Source of the DNA: CABHOJ01 sp965649545
Lineage (GTDB): Bacteria > Pseudomonadota > Gammaproteobacteria > Burkholderiales > Methylophilaceae
Direction: 5' to 3'
NCBI GenBank assembly: GCA_965649545.1
Contig: CBFGLF010000001.1
Span: forward strand, 1 to 64,000
Length of the DNA stretch: 64,000 nt
Under the pieces are notes generated by a model. It worked only from the letters and a program-made list of their open reading frames with translations. It had not been told where the DNA came from and made no database searches. Made by a program: the position numbers and the translations under genes. Position 1 is the first letter of the stretch. Each line of letters starts with the position of its first letter. Shown piece by piece: positions 20,522-30,369 of the stretch.

Positions 20522-21717
20522 TCCCGATCATTCCGGTCAGCGACCCGGCAGCCAGCGGTCGAGCCACCGCCAGCGGCCTCAGCACTCCACCTCCCCTGGC
20601 GCTGTATATCCATATTCCGTGGTGCGTGCGCAAATGCCCCTATTGCGATTTCAACTCGCACGAATCGCGTAGCGAGATCCCGGAACGCGCCTATGTCGAT
20701 GCGCTGATCGCCGACCTCGAACAGTCGGTGCCCAACATCTGGGGCCGCAAGGTACGCAGTATCTTCTTCGGCGGCGGCACCCCCAGCCTGTTCTCGCCGG
20801 ACGCCATCAACCGCATCCTGAGTCAGGTACGTGCGCTGGTGCAGTTAGAATATGCAGCGGAGATCACACTGGAAGCCAACCCGGGCACGGTCGACGAATC
20901 GCATTTCAAAGGCTTCCGTGAAGCCGGGGTGAATCGGCTATCGATCGGCATCCAGAGTTTCGACCCGCGCTACCTGAAGGCATTGGGTCGTATCCATGAC
21001 GAACGCCAGGCGATCAGCGCGGCCGAACTGGCCTTGCAGACCTTCGACCAGGTCAACCTGGACGTGATGTATGCATTACCCGGACAATCGATGGCAGATG
21101 CGCTGGCGGACGCGGCCCGTGCTTGCGCCATCGGCCCGCAGCACCTGTCGTTCTATCACTTGACGCTGGAACCCAATACGCCTTTCCACCGCACGCCGCC
21201 CAGCCTGCCGGACGACGACACCAGTGCCGATATGCAGGAGCGTATCGAGCAGGTGCTGATGCATCACGGGTACGAACATTACGAGACTTCCGCTTTCGCC
21301 AGGAAGGGCGACCAGTGCCGGCACAACCTCAACTACTGGCAATTCGGCGATTACCTGGGAATCGGTGCCGGCGCCCACAGCAAGCTCAGTTACCATGACC
21401 GCATCACGCGCGAGCGCCGTCACAAGCATCCCAACCGTTACATGGAGCAGGCAGCCAAGGGGCTAGCCGTGGAAGAGGTTTGGGCGATCCCTGCAGACGA
21501 ACTCGGTTTCGAGTTCATGATGAATACCCTGAGACTGACCGGCGGTTTCGATATTCGCTTGTTTCAGCAGCGCACGGGCAGGCCCATACAGGATATCGAA
21601 GCGGCGCTGAAGCTGGCGAGGACGCGCGGGCTGGTGGTCGTCGACGGCGATACGGTCAAGCCGACGCTGCTCGGTCAGCGCTTCCTGAACGAGTTACTGC
21701 AACTGTTCCTGCAGTAG
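20518..21717 (+). CDS. hemW: HemW-type radical SAM haem chaperone
   Basis: 399-residue radical SAM protein with the Fe-S triad Cys36, Cys40, Cys43 (CVRKCPYC), the glycine-rich FFGGGTPSL and the C-terminal HemN/HemW domain. The family was long labelled coproporphyrinogen III oxidase, but the HemW branch binds haem and acts as a chaperone for haem insertion. The adjacent position to rdgB and the lack of the HemN N-terminal extension favour HemW. Last gene of the plus-strand cluster; it converges on the FimV-like gene with six bases between. Confidence 0.92.
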   Translation: MIPIIPVSDPAASGRATASGLSTPPPLALYIHIPWCVRKCPYCDFNSHESRSEIPERAYVDALIADLEQSVPNIWGRKVRSIFFGGGTPSLFSPDAINRILSQVRALVQLEYAAEITLEANPGTVDESHFKGFREAGVNRLSIGIQSFDPRYLKALGRIHDERQAISAAELALQTFDQVNLDVMYALPGQSMADALADAARACAIGPQHLSFYHLTLEPNTPFHRTPPSLPDDDTSADMQERIEQVLMHHGYEHYETSAFARKGDQCRHNLNYWQFGDYLGIGAGAHSKLSYHDRITRERRHKHPNRYMEQAAKGLAVEEVWAIPADELGFEFMMNTLRLTGGFDIRLFQQRTGRPIQDIEAALKLARTRGLVVVDGDTVKPTLLGQRFLNELLQLFLQ

Positions 21718-21723
21718 CGAGCA

Positions 21724-23373
21724 CTAACTATCGCGGGTCTCCAGGATGGAGATCAGCAAAGCGATCTCTTTCGCCACTTCCATGCTGAAGCCGGCACGCT
21801 CCCCTTCCCGGTTATCCTTGATCAGCGCTTCCAGGTAATCCTTGGCCTCGGGGTTCGGCCACATGGACAGCAACTGGTCGATGATGTGCGGGAACTCTTC
21901 CAACGTGGTAGCCACGATCATCGCCACCTGTTTATGCTCCCACTGCGGCGCCATGACGTTGAAGGTCAGGTGGAATCGCTTGGCCAGTTCGGTGAAGTCG
22001 TCCTTCTTTTCCAACGTGCGGAATAGATCCAGCAAATAGATCCAGGGCTGCAGGGAGGTCCTCGGCTGTTCCTCGATGTGGTGCCGCAACAGGCTGATGG
22101 CCTCGTTGATACGGTCCATGCTGACCAGGATGCGCGCCTCATCGACCACGGAATCGAATTCCTCGACCGAGAGCACGCCCATGTCGTCCGCCACATGGTA
22201 AGGCTGCTGGGTATTGAAGAAGCCGCTCTCGTCCGCACTGAACGTGTTCTTGCGTAAGCCGTCGAGCTGTTCGTCGGTGACTTGGGTGATCTTGCGCGCC
22301 AGCTGCTTGCGTAACCAGCGCCAGGCGAACAAGGCCAGGATCAAGCCCAGCACCATCATGGCGAACTGCATCAACAGCAGTTTCAAGTCATCATCGAGCC
22401 AGATGCTGGCATCCGTCGCGGCGGGAGGTACGGATGACGGTGCGATGCGCCTCTCTGGGGAAGTCGCCGGGACCCTCGGTTCCGTCGGTATGGGTTCAGT
22501 GGCTATGGGTTCTGGCCCTGTTTGTACGGGTGCTGTTTGTGCGGGCGCTGGCGGTTCGGTGACGACCGATGGGCTGGTGGCCGGCTGTTCGACAACAGGT
22601 TTGGTCTCTGTCGCGGGAGCCGTGGGGGAGCGCAAGGCCGGCTCCGCTTTCAGTGCGAGCGACGCCGCTGGTGTCGCTGACGGGGAAGTCGATCGCGTGG
22701 ATGGTTCGGCCACCGGTACCGGTCCCGGCGGCACGGTCGCCACTGATGTATCAGCTTTCAGACCTGTGGTCGCTTGCCCGAGCATCGCCGCCATCTCCAG
22801 CTGGAGTTTCGCCAGTTTGGCGTTCAGTCGTTGCAGGTTGTCCTTCAGTGCCTGGTTGCGTTGGCTCAGGCTCTCGTATTCCGCCTCCATCTGCGGCGTG
22901 ACCATGATGCTGCCCGCATCCTTGATCTCGTAGCTCATCTGCAGCTTGTCCGGACGACGCGTCGATGGACGTTTGAAGGGTTTGGCCTCGCGCGACAGCG
23001 CCTTGATGTCCGGAATGACGATGATACCGGCCTGGCTGAACGGGACTGCGGTATCCAGACCCGGGTTCATGGCCGCGCTGAGCGCCCGCGTCTTCGCCAC
23101 GAAGCGCCGTTGCATGGCGCGATCCTTGGGGTAGAACAACGCAGCCAGCTGATCCACGCTCTCGCCCGGCAACATCGGCCAGACCATGGTCTCGTCACCG
23201 TCGGTGGCGGTATCAGGGTCGGTGTCCGCGAATACCAGGCTCGCCAGCCAACCGCTTGCAGCGAACAGGGTCAGCCACAGCAGGTACACAGAAAAAACCC
23301 GGCTGATGCCGGATCTGGTTGGGTATGGGATAAAGCGGCCAACGCTCCATATATTGAATCGCTGGCCTGCCAA
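21724..23373 (-). CDS. FimV-like inner-membrane protein
   Basis: 549-residue protein built like FimV: an N-terminal hydrophobic segment (about 27-49), a LysM-like periplasmic stretch (about 60-125), a coiled coil (about 160-195), a long Pro/Thr/Ala/Glu-rich linker (about 205-320), a second membrane helix (about 330-350), and a cytoplasmic C-terminal part with the FimV-type helix pair ending DYLEALIKDNREGERAGF. FimV organises polar complexes such as type IV pili in pseudomonads; no pilus gene is near here. The frame begins with TTG 23373, two bases from the argH stop; a later start is possible. Confidence 0.72.
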   Translation of the reverse strand: MAGQRFNIWSVGRFIPYPTRSGISRVFSVYLLWLTLFAASGWLASLVFADTDPDTATDGDETMVWPMLPGESVDQLAALFYPKDRAMQRRFVAKTRALSAAMNPGLDTAVPFSQAGIIVIPDIKALSREAKPFKRPSTRRPDKLQMSYEIKDAGSIMVTPQMEAEYESLSQRNQALKDNLQRLNAKLAKLQLEMAAMLGQATTGLKADTSVATVPPGPVPVAEPSTRSTSPSATPAASLALKAEPALRSPTAPATETKPVVEQPATSPSVVTEPPAPAQTAPVQTGPEPIATEPIPTEPRVPATSPERRIAPSSVPPAATDASIWLDDDLKLLLMQFAMMVLGLILALFAWRWLRKQLARKITQVTDEQLDGLRKNTFSADESGFFNTQQPYHVADDMGVLSVEEFDSVVDEARILVSMDRINEAISLLRHHIEEQPRTSLQPWIYLLDLFRTLEKKDDFTELAKRFHLTFNVMAPQWEHKQVAMIVATTLEEFPHIIDQLLSMWPNPEAKDYLEALIKDNREGERAGFSMEVAKEIALLISILETRDS

Positions 23374-23374
23374 G

Positions 23375-24766
23375 TTATTGTGCTCCCAGGGTGCTTCGTG
23401 CCCGACGGATCGCCTGTCTGACCTGATCCGGGGCAGTGCCGCCGATGTGGTTGCGGCTCGCGAGCGAGCCTTCGAGCGTCAGCACGTCGAACACGTCGTC
23501 ACTGATGTCCTGACTGAATCTCTGCAATTCGGTCAGAGAAAGATCGGCGAGATCGCAGCCCTTGTCGGCGGCATGCCGCACGGCCAAGGCGACCACCTCG
23601 TGGGCATCACGGAATGGCATGCCTTTCTTCACCAGGTAATCGGCGAGGTCGGTGGCGGTCGCGAAGCCTTCGGTGGCAGCGGCACGCATGGCGGCCTTGT
23701 CGACCTGGATACCGCCCAGCATGTCGGCATAGATCTCCAGGGTCACCAGCAAGGTATCGGCCGTATCGAACAATGGCTCCTTGTCTTCCTGATTATCCTT
23801 GTTATAGGCCAACGGTTGGGACTTCATCAAGGTCAGCAAGGCCATCAGGTGACCGGTGACCCGGCCCGTCTTGCCCCGCACCAACTCCGGTACGTCCGGA
23901 TTCTTCTTCTGCGGCATGATCGACGAACCGGTACAGAAGCGGTCGGCAATGTCGATGAACCCGAAGCGCGGGCTGGACCAGAGGATCAGCTCCTCAGAGA
24001 ACCGGGACAGGTGGGTCATGACCAAAGCAGCAGCCGCGGTGAATTCGATGGCGAAATCCCGATCGGAGACCGCATCCAGCGAATTCTCGCAAACGCCGTC
24101 GAAACCGAGATCCTTCGCCACACGCTCGCGATCGATCGGATAGCTGGTACCGGCCAGCGCGGCTGCGCCGAGCGGTAGCCGGTTGATCCGTTTGCGGGCA
24201 TCAGCGAAACGTGCCGCGTCACGCTGCAGCATCTCGAAATAAGCCAGCAAATGATGGCCGAAGGTCACTGGCTGCGCCACCTGCAAATGCGTGAACCCCG
24301 GCATCGCGGTATCCGCATGCTGCTCGGCGAGATCGACGATGGCAGTCTGCAGTTTCCGGATGCGGGCGATCACGTCGTCCACGGTGGCCCGCAACCACAG
24401 GCGCACATCGGTCGCCACCTGGTCGTTCCTGGAACGGCCAGTGTGCAAGCGCTTACCTGCGTCACCGATCTTATCGGTCAGGCGTTTCTCGATATTGAGA
24501 TGTACATCCTCGAGATCCAGCGACCATTCGAAGGTGCCGCTCTGGATCTCCTGCAGGATCTCGCCCAGACCGCCTTCGATCGCTTTCACATCGGCCTGGC
24601 TGATGATGCCCTGCGCACCCAGCATCCGCGCGTGCGCCAACGAACCCTGGATATCGAATTCCGCGAGCCTTTGATCGAAACTCACCGAGGCCGTATAGCG
24701 TTTGACCAGTTCGGCGACCGGCTCGTTAAAACGACCGGACCAGGTTTTAGGTTTTTCTGATTTCAA
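23375..24766 (-). CDS. argH: Argininosuccinate lyase
   Basis: Last step of arginine synthesis, splitting argininosuccinate into arginine and fumarate. 463 residues, with [13 protein letters not shown], the signature [12 protein letters not shown] and [13 protein letters not shown]. The start is TTG 24766 ([12 protein letters not shown] follows, the usual N-terminus); no ATG is available in frame. Divergent from the sensor kinase gene across a very AT-rich 56-base gap. Confidence 0.96.
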   Translation of the reverse strand: MKSEKPKTWSGRFNEPVAELVKRYTASVSFDQRLAEFDIQGSLAHARMLGAQGIISQADVKAIEGGLGEILQEIQSGTFEWSLDLEDVHLNIEKRLTDKIGDAGKRLHTGRSRNDQVATDVRLWLRATVDDVIARIRKLQTAIVDLAEQHADTAMPGFTHLQVAQPVTFGHHLLAYFEMLQRDAARFADARKRINRLPLGAAALAGTSYPIDRERVAKDLGFDGVCENSLDAVSDRDFAIEFTAAAALVMTHLSRFSEELILWSSPRFGFIDIADRFCTGSSIMPQKKNPDVPELVRGKTGRVTGHLMALLTLMKSQPLAYNKDNQEDKEPLFDTADTLLVTLEIYADMLGGIQVDKAAMRAAATEGFATATDLADYLVKKGMPFRDAHEVVALAVRHAADKGCDLADLSLTELQRFSQDISDDVFDVLTLEGSLASRNHIGGTAPDQVRQAIRRARSTLGAQ

Positions 24767-24822
24767 TTTAGTGACTTTACTTATCTTTTGTACTGAAAAA
24801 TGATTAATAATAATATACTTAT
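24767..24822 (+). promoter_or_regulatory. AT-rich divergent promoter region, argH / sensor kinase
   Basis: The 56-base gap between argH and the kinase gene is almost entirely A and T, including TAATAATAATATACTTATAT-type sequence, in a GC-rich neighbourhood. It must hold the promoters of both divergent genes. Several -10-like hexamers overlap, so individual promoters cannot be assigned. Confidence 0.55.
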
Positions 24823-25878
24823 ATGATTAGTATAAAGCAAAACTCCAACATTCCCATGCAAGCACTTGGCCTAGCCCCGCTGCGCTCCGCCTCGAAACTC
24901 CCGGATTTCCGCAACCTGGGAATCTGCTTGCGCATCCTGGTGATCGTGAACCTGCTGGGACTGCTGGCCGCCTTGCTGCTAGCAGAAAATCTGGGCGAGA
25001 TTCTACCCGTTCTCATGCAGATCTCTGTCGTCGTCCAGCCGATTCTCTTACTGTCCTTGAGTCTGCTCTACGGTCTCTCGCCATCGTTGCGCCAGTTCAA
25101 ATACCCGATCGGGATCGTCAGCGTGGTGTCCATCGTGCTGGGCATCGGCTTGCTGGTGCATTACACCTCCAACCAGTTGCTACCTGGGGTCCCGATGCCC
25201 GACCTGACCAGACTCTGCCTGTTGAGCGCGGTGACCAACGGCATCGTGCTGTATTACTTCCACCTGCGCCAGCGGGCGCTGTCACCGGCCATCTCCGAAG
25301 CGCGCTTGCAGGCCTTGCAGGCGCGCATCCGACCGCATTTCCTGTTCAACAGCATCAATGCCGTACTTTCCATCGTGCGTAGCGAACCGGCACGCGCCGA
25401 GACCGCGCTGATGGACATGGCCGACCTCTTCCGTGTGCTGATGGCCGACAATCGTGACCTGGTACCGCTCGCCGACGAACTGGCGCTGTGCCGGCAATAC
25501 CTGGCCCTGGAAAAACTTCGGCTGGAGGAACGGTTGAGCATCGCCTGGCAGATCGACAATATGCCGCCGGACGCATTGGTTCCGCCGCTGGTACTGCAGC
25601 CGCTGCTGGAGAACGCGGTCTATCACGGGATTGAACCGTTGCCGGAGGGCGGTAGAATCACCATCAATATCTACGCCAACCGCGACGGCGTGCACCTCAT
25701 CCTGAGCAACCCCTACGTGGCGCAAGGGATCCACCATAACGGGAACAAGATGGCATTGGGAAACATCCGGGAACGACTGGCACTGCATTTCGACGCCGAA
25801 GCCTCGCTCAAGAGCCAGGTGGTCGGTGACCATTACCAGGTGCATATCGTGCTGCCGTATCACAGGAAACAAGGATGA
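24823..25878 (+). CDS. Sensor histidine kinase, LytS/AlgZ type
   Basis: 351-residue membrane kinase. Four hydrophobic helices span about 32-55, 62-85, 97-115 and 130-147; the His_kinase domain follows with the phospho-acceptor His172 in [10 protein letters not shown] and a HATPase part with [12 protein letters not shown] and NIRERL. No periplasmic sensor domain of note. It resembles AlgZ/FimS, whose partner AlgR is a LytTR regulator, as here. ATG 24823 is chosen though it has no ribosome site; ATG 24856 is an alternative. Overlaps the regulator by four bases. Confidence 0.9.
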   Translation: MISIKQNSNIPMQALGLAPLRSASKLPDFRNLGICLRILVIVNLLGLLAALLLAENLGEILPVLMQISVVVQPILLLSLSLLYGLSPSLRQFKYPIGIVSVVSIVLGIGLLVHYTSNQLLPGVPMPDLTRLCLLSAVTNGIVLYYFHLRQRALSPAISEARLQALQARIRPHFLFNSINAVLSIVRSEPARAETALMDMADLFRVLMADNRDLVPLADELALCRQYLALEKLRLEERLSIAWQIDNMPPDALVPPLVLQPLLENAVYHGIEPLPEGGRITINIYANRDGVHLILSNPYVAQGIHHNGNKMALGNIRERLALHFDAEASLKSQVVGDHYQVHIVLPYHRKQG

Positions 25879-26627
25879 GCGACAACGTCATCCATGTGCT
25901 TATCGTCGATGATGAGGCCCCTGCCCGCAACCGCCTGCGCGACTTGCTGGCGGAGATGCCGCAAGTGCGGGTAGCCGGCGAGGCGCGTAACGGCGAAGAA
26001 GCCATCACCCTCGCCATGGAGCACAAACCGCAAGTGGTCCTGCTCGATATCCGCATGCCCGGCGTCGATGGCATCGAAGCCGCCGAACACCTGCAGAAGA
26101 TGCCTGCGCCACCCGCCATCATCTTCACGACCGCCTACGACACCTATGCCATGCAGGCTTTCGACATGAACGCCATCGACTACTTGTTGAAGCCGATCCG
26201 CCAGGAGCGCCTGCAAGCGGCCATCAACAAGGCCCGGGCCTTGCTGCCGGCACAGATCGCCGCATTGAAACCCTTGCAGCCGCAGCGCACGCATTTCAGC
26301 ATCGTCGAGCGTGGCCGGGTGATCCTGGTGCCGGTCGCGGACGTCATCTTCCTGCGGGCGGAGCTCAAGTACATCACGGTGCGCACCAAAGAACGCGAGT
26401 ACCTCATGGAAGATTCATTGACCGGGATCGAACAGGAGTTCGGTCCGCGTTTCCTGCGCCTGCATCGCAACTGCCTAGTCGCCCAGGACAGCATCCTCGG
26501 TTACGAAAAACGGCATGAAGCGGGAGGCGAGACCCATTGGGTCGCGCTGCTGCGCGAGATCCCCGACACCATCGCCGTCAGCCGGCGTCAGCATCATGTC
26601 TTGCGTAACCTGAACCAGCGCCAATAA
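25875..26627 (+). CDS. LytTR-type response regulator (AlgR-like)
   Basis: 250-residue regulator: receiver domain with acidic pocket VDDE (11-14) and phospho-acceptor Asp58 in LLDIRMPG, followed by a LytTR DNA-binding domain (about 140-245, RFLRLHRNCLVA near the middle). Partner of the adjacent kinase, translated from an overlapping ATGA. AlgR in pseudomonads lies next to hemC, and here hemC is two genes downstream, so the neighbourhood is conserved; target genes cannot be told. Confidence 0.92.
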   Translation: MSDNVIHVLIVDDEAPARNRLRDLLAEMPQVRVAGEARNGEEAITLAMEHKPQVVLLDIRMPGVDGIEAAEHLQKMPAPPAIIFTTAYDTYAMQAFDMNAIDYLLKPIRQERLQAAINKARALLPAQIAALKPLQPQRTHFSIVERGRVILVPVADVIFLRAELKYITVRTKEREYLMEDSLTGIEQEFGPRFLRLHRNCLVAQDSILGYEKRHEAGGETHWVALLREIPDTIAVSRRQHHVLRNLNQRQ

Positions 26628-26658
26628 TCACGAACACCCGGGACTCGAAAGCCTCCGT

Positions 26659-27513
26659 ATGGAAAACCAGTTACAGAACGTCGATCATCTCAAGAACACC
26701 CTGATCGACATCGCCTTGCAATTCGGCCCCAAGGTATTGGTCGCCACCCTGATCATCGTCGTCGGCGTCTATGTGGGTCGCTGGATCGGCAAGCTGCTCG
26801 AGGGGGGCCTCAAGAAATTCCACCTGGAAGCGCCGGTGGAGCAGCTGCTGGTGCGCATCGTGCGCGTCCTCATCCTGGCCTTGTTCGTCATCATGGCACT
26901 GCAGAACCTGGGCATCGAGCTGCTACCGCTCATCGCCGGTATCGGCGTCGCCGGTGCCGGCATCGCGCTGGCGATGCAAGGGGTGCTCGGTAATATCGTC
27001 GCCGGACTCACCATCATCTTCACCAAGCCGTTCAAGATCGGCGAGTACATCTCCATCGTCGGCGAAGAGGGGCGCGTGGAGAACATCACCCTGTTCACCA
27101 GCGAGTTGAGCCACACCGATCATTCACGCGTGGTCATCCCCAATCGCAAGATCGTCGGCGAGATCCTGCACAATTACGGCAAGATCCGCCAGCTCGACCT
27201 CGAGGTCGGCGTGGCCTACGACACCGATCTGGACCTGGCGCTGACGACGATCCATGCCATCCTCGACGAGAACCCACGGGTGCTGGAAGCGCCCCAGGCC
27301 ATCGTCCATGTCCGGGTGCTGGCAGCCTCCTCGATCAATATCGCGGTCAAACCCTGGGTCGAGGTGCCGGATTACCTGGCCGCGATGGGCGAGGTCAACA
27401 AAGCCATCGTCGAGCGCTTCCGCGCGCAGGGCATCGCCATCCCCTTCCCGCAGCAGGAGGTTCGCCTGCTGGGAGCGGAGGGTGCTCGCCAGGGCGAGAA
27501 TCCGGCCCACTAG
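26659..27513 (+). CDS. mscS: Small-conductance mechanosensitive channel MscS
   Basis: 284-residue inner-membrane channel that opens under membrane tension during osmotic downshock. Three hydrophobic segments are followed by the Gly/Ala-rich pore helix (IGVAGAGIALAMQGVLGNIVAGL) region and the cytoplasmic beta domain with TKPFKIGEYI. Length matches E. coli MscS (286). Located between the two-component pair and hemC. Confidence 0.93.
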   Translation: MENQLQNVDHLKNTLIDIALQFGPKVLVATLIIVVGVYVGRWIGKLLEGGLKKFHLEAPVEQLLVRIVRVLILALFVIMALQNLGIELLPLIAGIGVAGAGIALAMQGVLGNIVAGLTIIFTKPFKIGEYISIVGEEGRVENITLFTSELSHTDHSRVVIPNRKIVGEILHNYGKIRQLDLEVGVAYDTDLDLALTTIHAILDENPRVLEAPQAIVHVRVLAASSINIAVKPWVEVPDYLAAMGEVNKAIVERFRAQGIAIPFPQQEVRLLGAEGARQGENPAH

Positions 27514-27518
27514 CCCTG

Positions 27519-27527
27519 TGTTAAAAT
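27519..27527 (+). promoter_or_regulatory. Candidate extended -10 promoter of hemC
   Basis: TGTTAAAAT lies 35 bases before the hemC GTG: a TG dinucleotide one base ahead of TAAAAT, as in extended -10 promoters, with no clear -35. It is in the only gap ahead of the hem operon. Confidence 0.4.
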
Positions 27528-27561
27528 CCGGCATCGATTTTCTCAACCTTCTGGCCTGCCC

Positions 27562-28509
27562 GTGAATCCTCTTCCCCCGAAAAAACTGGTCATCGCCTCA
27601 CGCGAAAGTGCCTTAGCCATGTGGCAGGCACGCCATATCCAGACGACCTTGCAATCGCTCTATCCACAGACCGTGGTCGAGATCCTCGGTATGACCACGA
27701 CCGGCGACCAGATCCTGGATTCGCCGCTCGCGCGTATCGGCGGCAAGGGGCTTTTCGTCAAGGAACTGGAACAGGCGCTGGCAGACGGCCGCGCCGATCT
27801 CGCCGTACACTCCATGAAAGATGTCCCCATGCATCTGCCGGACGGGTTCGCCATGGCAGCGATCGGCGAGCGCGAGGACCCGCGAGATGCTTTCGTTTCC
27901 AACAATCATCGCCGACTGGAAGACCTACCTGAAGGCAGCGTCGTCGGCACATCGAGCCTGCGCAGGCAAAGCCAGCTGCAGGCAAGGTTCCCGCACCTCA
28001 AGATCGAGTCGCTGCGCGGCAACCTGCAGACCCGACTGCGCAAGCTGGATGAAGGGCAATATGCCGCCATCATCCTGGCGGCCGCAGGCCTCAAGCGCCT
28101 TGGCCTGGAAGCGCGCATCGCCCAGCTGATCGCCACCGAGGACAGCATCCCGGCCGTAGGCCAGGGCGCCCTCGGCATCGAGATCAACGCCGCGCGGGAA
28201 GACCTGCTGTCCGTGCTGGCACCGCTCAATCACCCCGACACCGCCGCTTGCGTGACCGCTGAACGTGGCATGAGCCGGGCACTGGCAGGGAGCTGCACGG
28301 TGCCGTTGGGGGCCTATGCCGAAAAATCGGGCGAGCACATCCGCATCTGCGGTTTCGTCGCCAGTGTCGACGGCAAGCAACTGCTGCGCGAGGAGGTCGA
28401 AGGCGTTGCGACAGACCCGGAAGCATTGGGTCGCCTGCTCGCGGGCAAACTGGTCGCGCGTGGCGCGGACCGCATCCTGGCCGCGCTGGCCGATCAGAGT
28501 CATGCCTGA
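27562..28509 (+). CDS. hemC: Porphobilinogen deaminase (hydroxymethylbilane synthase)
   Basis: Polymerises four porphobilinogens into hydroxymethylbilane in haem synthesis. 315 residues from GTG 27562, with the dipyrromethane cofactor cysteine Cys245 in GSCTVPLGA and the substrate-binding segment SSLRRQSQL. First gene of hemC-hemD-hemX-hemY, each overlapping the next. Confidence 0.97.
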   Translation: MNPLPPKKLVIASRESALAMWQARHIQTTLQSLYPQTVVEILGMTTTGDQILDSPLARIGGKGLFVKELEQALADGRADLAVHSMKDVPMHLPDGFAMAAIGEREDPRDAFVSNNHRRLEDLPEGSVVGTSSLRRQSQLQARFPHLKIESLRGNLQTRLRKLDEGQYAAIILAAAGLKRLGLEARIAQLIATEDSIPAVGQGALGIEINAAREDLLSVLAPLNHPDTAACVTAERGMSRALAGSCTVPLGAYAEKSGEHIRICGFVASVDGKQLLREEVEGVATDPEALGRLLAGKLVARGADRILAALADQSHA

Positions 28510-29299
28510 AGGCAGGCTGCAGGACCGCCATATCGTCATCACCCGGCCCGCAGCGCAGGCCCGCAAACTGAGCCAGCTCGTGCGTGCTGAGGGCGGCATC
28601 GAGCACCTGTTTCCGTTGATCGAGATCGTCCCCTTGTCGGACTATACGGCGTTCGACGCTGCGCTGGAGGATCTGCAGGATCACGACTGGGCGATCTTCA
28701 TCAGTTCGAATGCCGTCGAGAACGGCATGCCGCGGTTGATCGCGCGTCATGGCACCCTTCCGCCCACCCTCAGGTTCGCCGCCATCGGCCCGGTCACGGC
28801 CACCGGTCTGGCACAGCATGGCGTCACGCAGACGCTGACGCCACAAGGGCGCTTCGACAGCGAAGCCTTGCTAGAGCTGCCCGAGATGCAGGCGGTCGCC
28901 GGTAAGAAGATCATGATATTTCGCGGTGTCGGCGGGCGCGAGCTCCTCGCGGAGCGACTGCGCGCGCGCGGGGCTCAGGTCACCTTCGCCGAATGTTATC
29001 GCCGCATCAATCCGCAGGCCAGTGCCGACAGCTTGCACACCCTGTGGCAGAATAATCAGCTAGATGCCATCGTCGTCACCAGCAGTGAGGCCATGCGACA
29101 TCTGCTCGACCTCGCGGATGAAGGCGCGACGTGGTTATCCGGCACCCCGGTCTGCGTCAACCATGCACGCATCGGGGAACTGGGCGCGCAACACGGCTTG
29201 ATGACATCGGTGGCCGACGCGCCTGGCGATGAAGCCATGCTGGCCTGCCTCATCAGCACCTTGGACCAGACACAGGGATCGATAAAAGACCGCTCATGA
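28502..29299 (+). CDS. hemD: Uroporphyrinogen-III synthase
   Basis: Cyclises hydroxymethylbilane with inversion of ring D. 265 residues from ATG 28502, which overlaps the hemC end by eight bases; the frame is open further upstream but that lies within hemC. The sequence is divergent as usual for HemD but keeps [11 protein letters not shown] at the start, ISSNAVENG and [10 protein letters not shown]. Overlaps hemX by four bases. Confidence 0.92.
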   Translation: MPEGRLQDRHIVITRPAAQARKLSQLVRAEGGIEHLFPLIEIVPLSDYTAFDAALEDLQDHDWAIFISSNAVENGMPRLIARHGTLPPTLRFAAIGPVTATGLAQHGVTQTLTPQGRFDSEALLELPEMQAVAGKKIMIFRGVGGRELLAERLRARGAQVTFAECYRRINPQASADSLHTLWQNNQLDAIVVTSSEAMRHLLDLADEGATWLSGTPVCVNHARIGELGAQHGLMTSVADAPGDEAMLACLISTLDQTQGSIKDRS

Positions 29300-30369
29300 C
29301 AGAACAGCCCGTTACGCCCGAATCATCGCAGGATCCCGCGCCGGTCCGTCGCTCCTCGCTTTTCGCCCGCGCCGCCCTGCTCCTGGTGATCGTCGCCCTG
29401 CTCACGCTGGCCTGGCAATGGCTCAATACGCGCCATCGATTCAACCAGGTCGAACAATCGCTGAGTGAAAGACTGGAGCAACTGAAGGAGACCAACCAGC
29501 AAAGCCTCGCGCTGGCCAAGAACGCGGACGAGCGCAGCGTCGAGACGGCAGCCCGCGCCGCGCAGCTGGAGCAGAGACTCGCCGAATCGCAGGATCAGCA
29601 GGAAGCGCTGCAAACACTGTACATGGAACTCGCCAACAACCGCGAAGAGCGCCTGATCTCCGAAGTCGAGCAACTCTTGATCATCGCCAACCAGCAACTG
29701 CAACTGGTCGGCAACCTCAAGTCCGCGCTGATCGCCCTGCAGACCGCTGACGGGCGTTTACAGCAGCTGGACAGCCCCCAGGTCATCCAGCTGCGCAAGC
29801 AAGTGGCGCAGGATCTGCAGCGATTGCAGAGCCTGCCCACGGTCGATATCGTCGGCATGAGCCTGAAACTGTCCAATCTGGCGGAGAGCATCGACAGCCT
29901 GCCGCTCGTGAGCGAGCGTCATCCCAAGAGCAACCCGCCGCCGCAACCGGAATGGCAGCACAGTCCGCTTCGCCGATTCACCCAGGAACTTTGGCACGAC
30001 CTGAAGCAGATGGTCAGGCTGGAACGGGTGGATCGGCCGGAACCGCCCTTGCTGGCGCCAGACCAGACCTTCTTCCTGCGCGAGAACATCAAGCTGCGGT
30101 TACTCACGGCCCGCATCGCATTGTTGCAACATGACGAAGCGACCTACCGCAACGACCTGGCGGCGGCCGAAAAATGGCTCAATAGCCATTTTGACCAGCG
30201 CGAGCCCGCTACCAAGAGCGCACTGCGTACCATCGCCCAGCTGTCTGCCAGTGACATCACTATCCAGTTGCCGGACATCGGCGAAAGCCTGGCGCTGGTG
30301 AGCAAGTACAAGCTCACACTGGAACGCAAGTCCAGCGCGGCGAGCGCCCCTGCCGAACGGAAGCGGTGA
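29296..30369 (+). CDS. hemX: HemX-like inner-membrane protein
   Basis: 357-residue protein with one N-terminal membrane helix (about 25-44), then a coiled coil (about 50-110) and a helical periplasmic domain with the family segment VERLDRPEPPLLAPDQTFFLRENIK-like stretch. Belongs to the HemX family (historically annotated as uroporphyrinogen-III C-methyltransferase, though it lacks the methyltransferase domain). Its place between hemD and hemY is the standard proteobacterial order; a role in porphyrin pathway organisation is inferred. Confidence 0.88.
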   Translation: MTEQPVTPESSQDPAPVRRSSLFARAALLLVIVALLTLAWQWLNTRHRFNQVEQSLSERLEQLKETNQQSLALAKNADERSVETAARAAQLEQRLAESQDQQEALQTLYMELANNREERLISEVEQLLIIANQQLQLVGNLKSALIALQTADGRLQQLDSPQVIQLRKQVAQDLQRLQSLPTVDIVGMSLKLSNLAESIDSLPLVSERHPKSNPPPQPEWQHSPLRRFTQELWHDLKQMVRLERVDRPEPPLLAPDQTFFLRENIKLRLLTARIALLQHDEATYRNDLAAAEKWLNSHFDQREPATKSALRTIAQLSASDITIQLPDIGESLALVSKYKLTLERKSSAASAPAERKR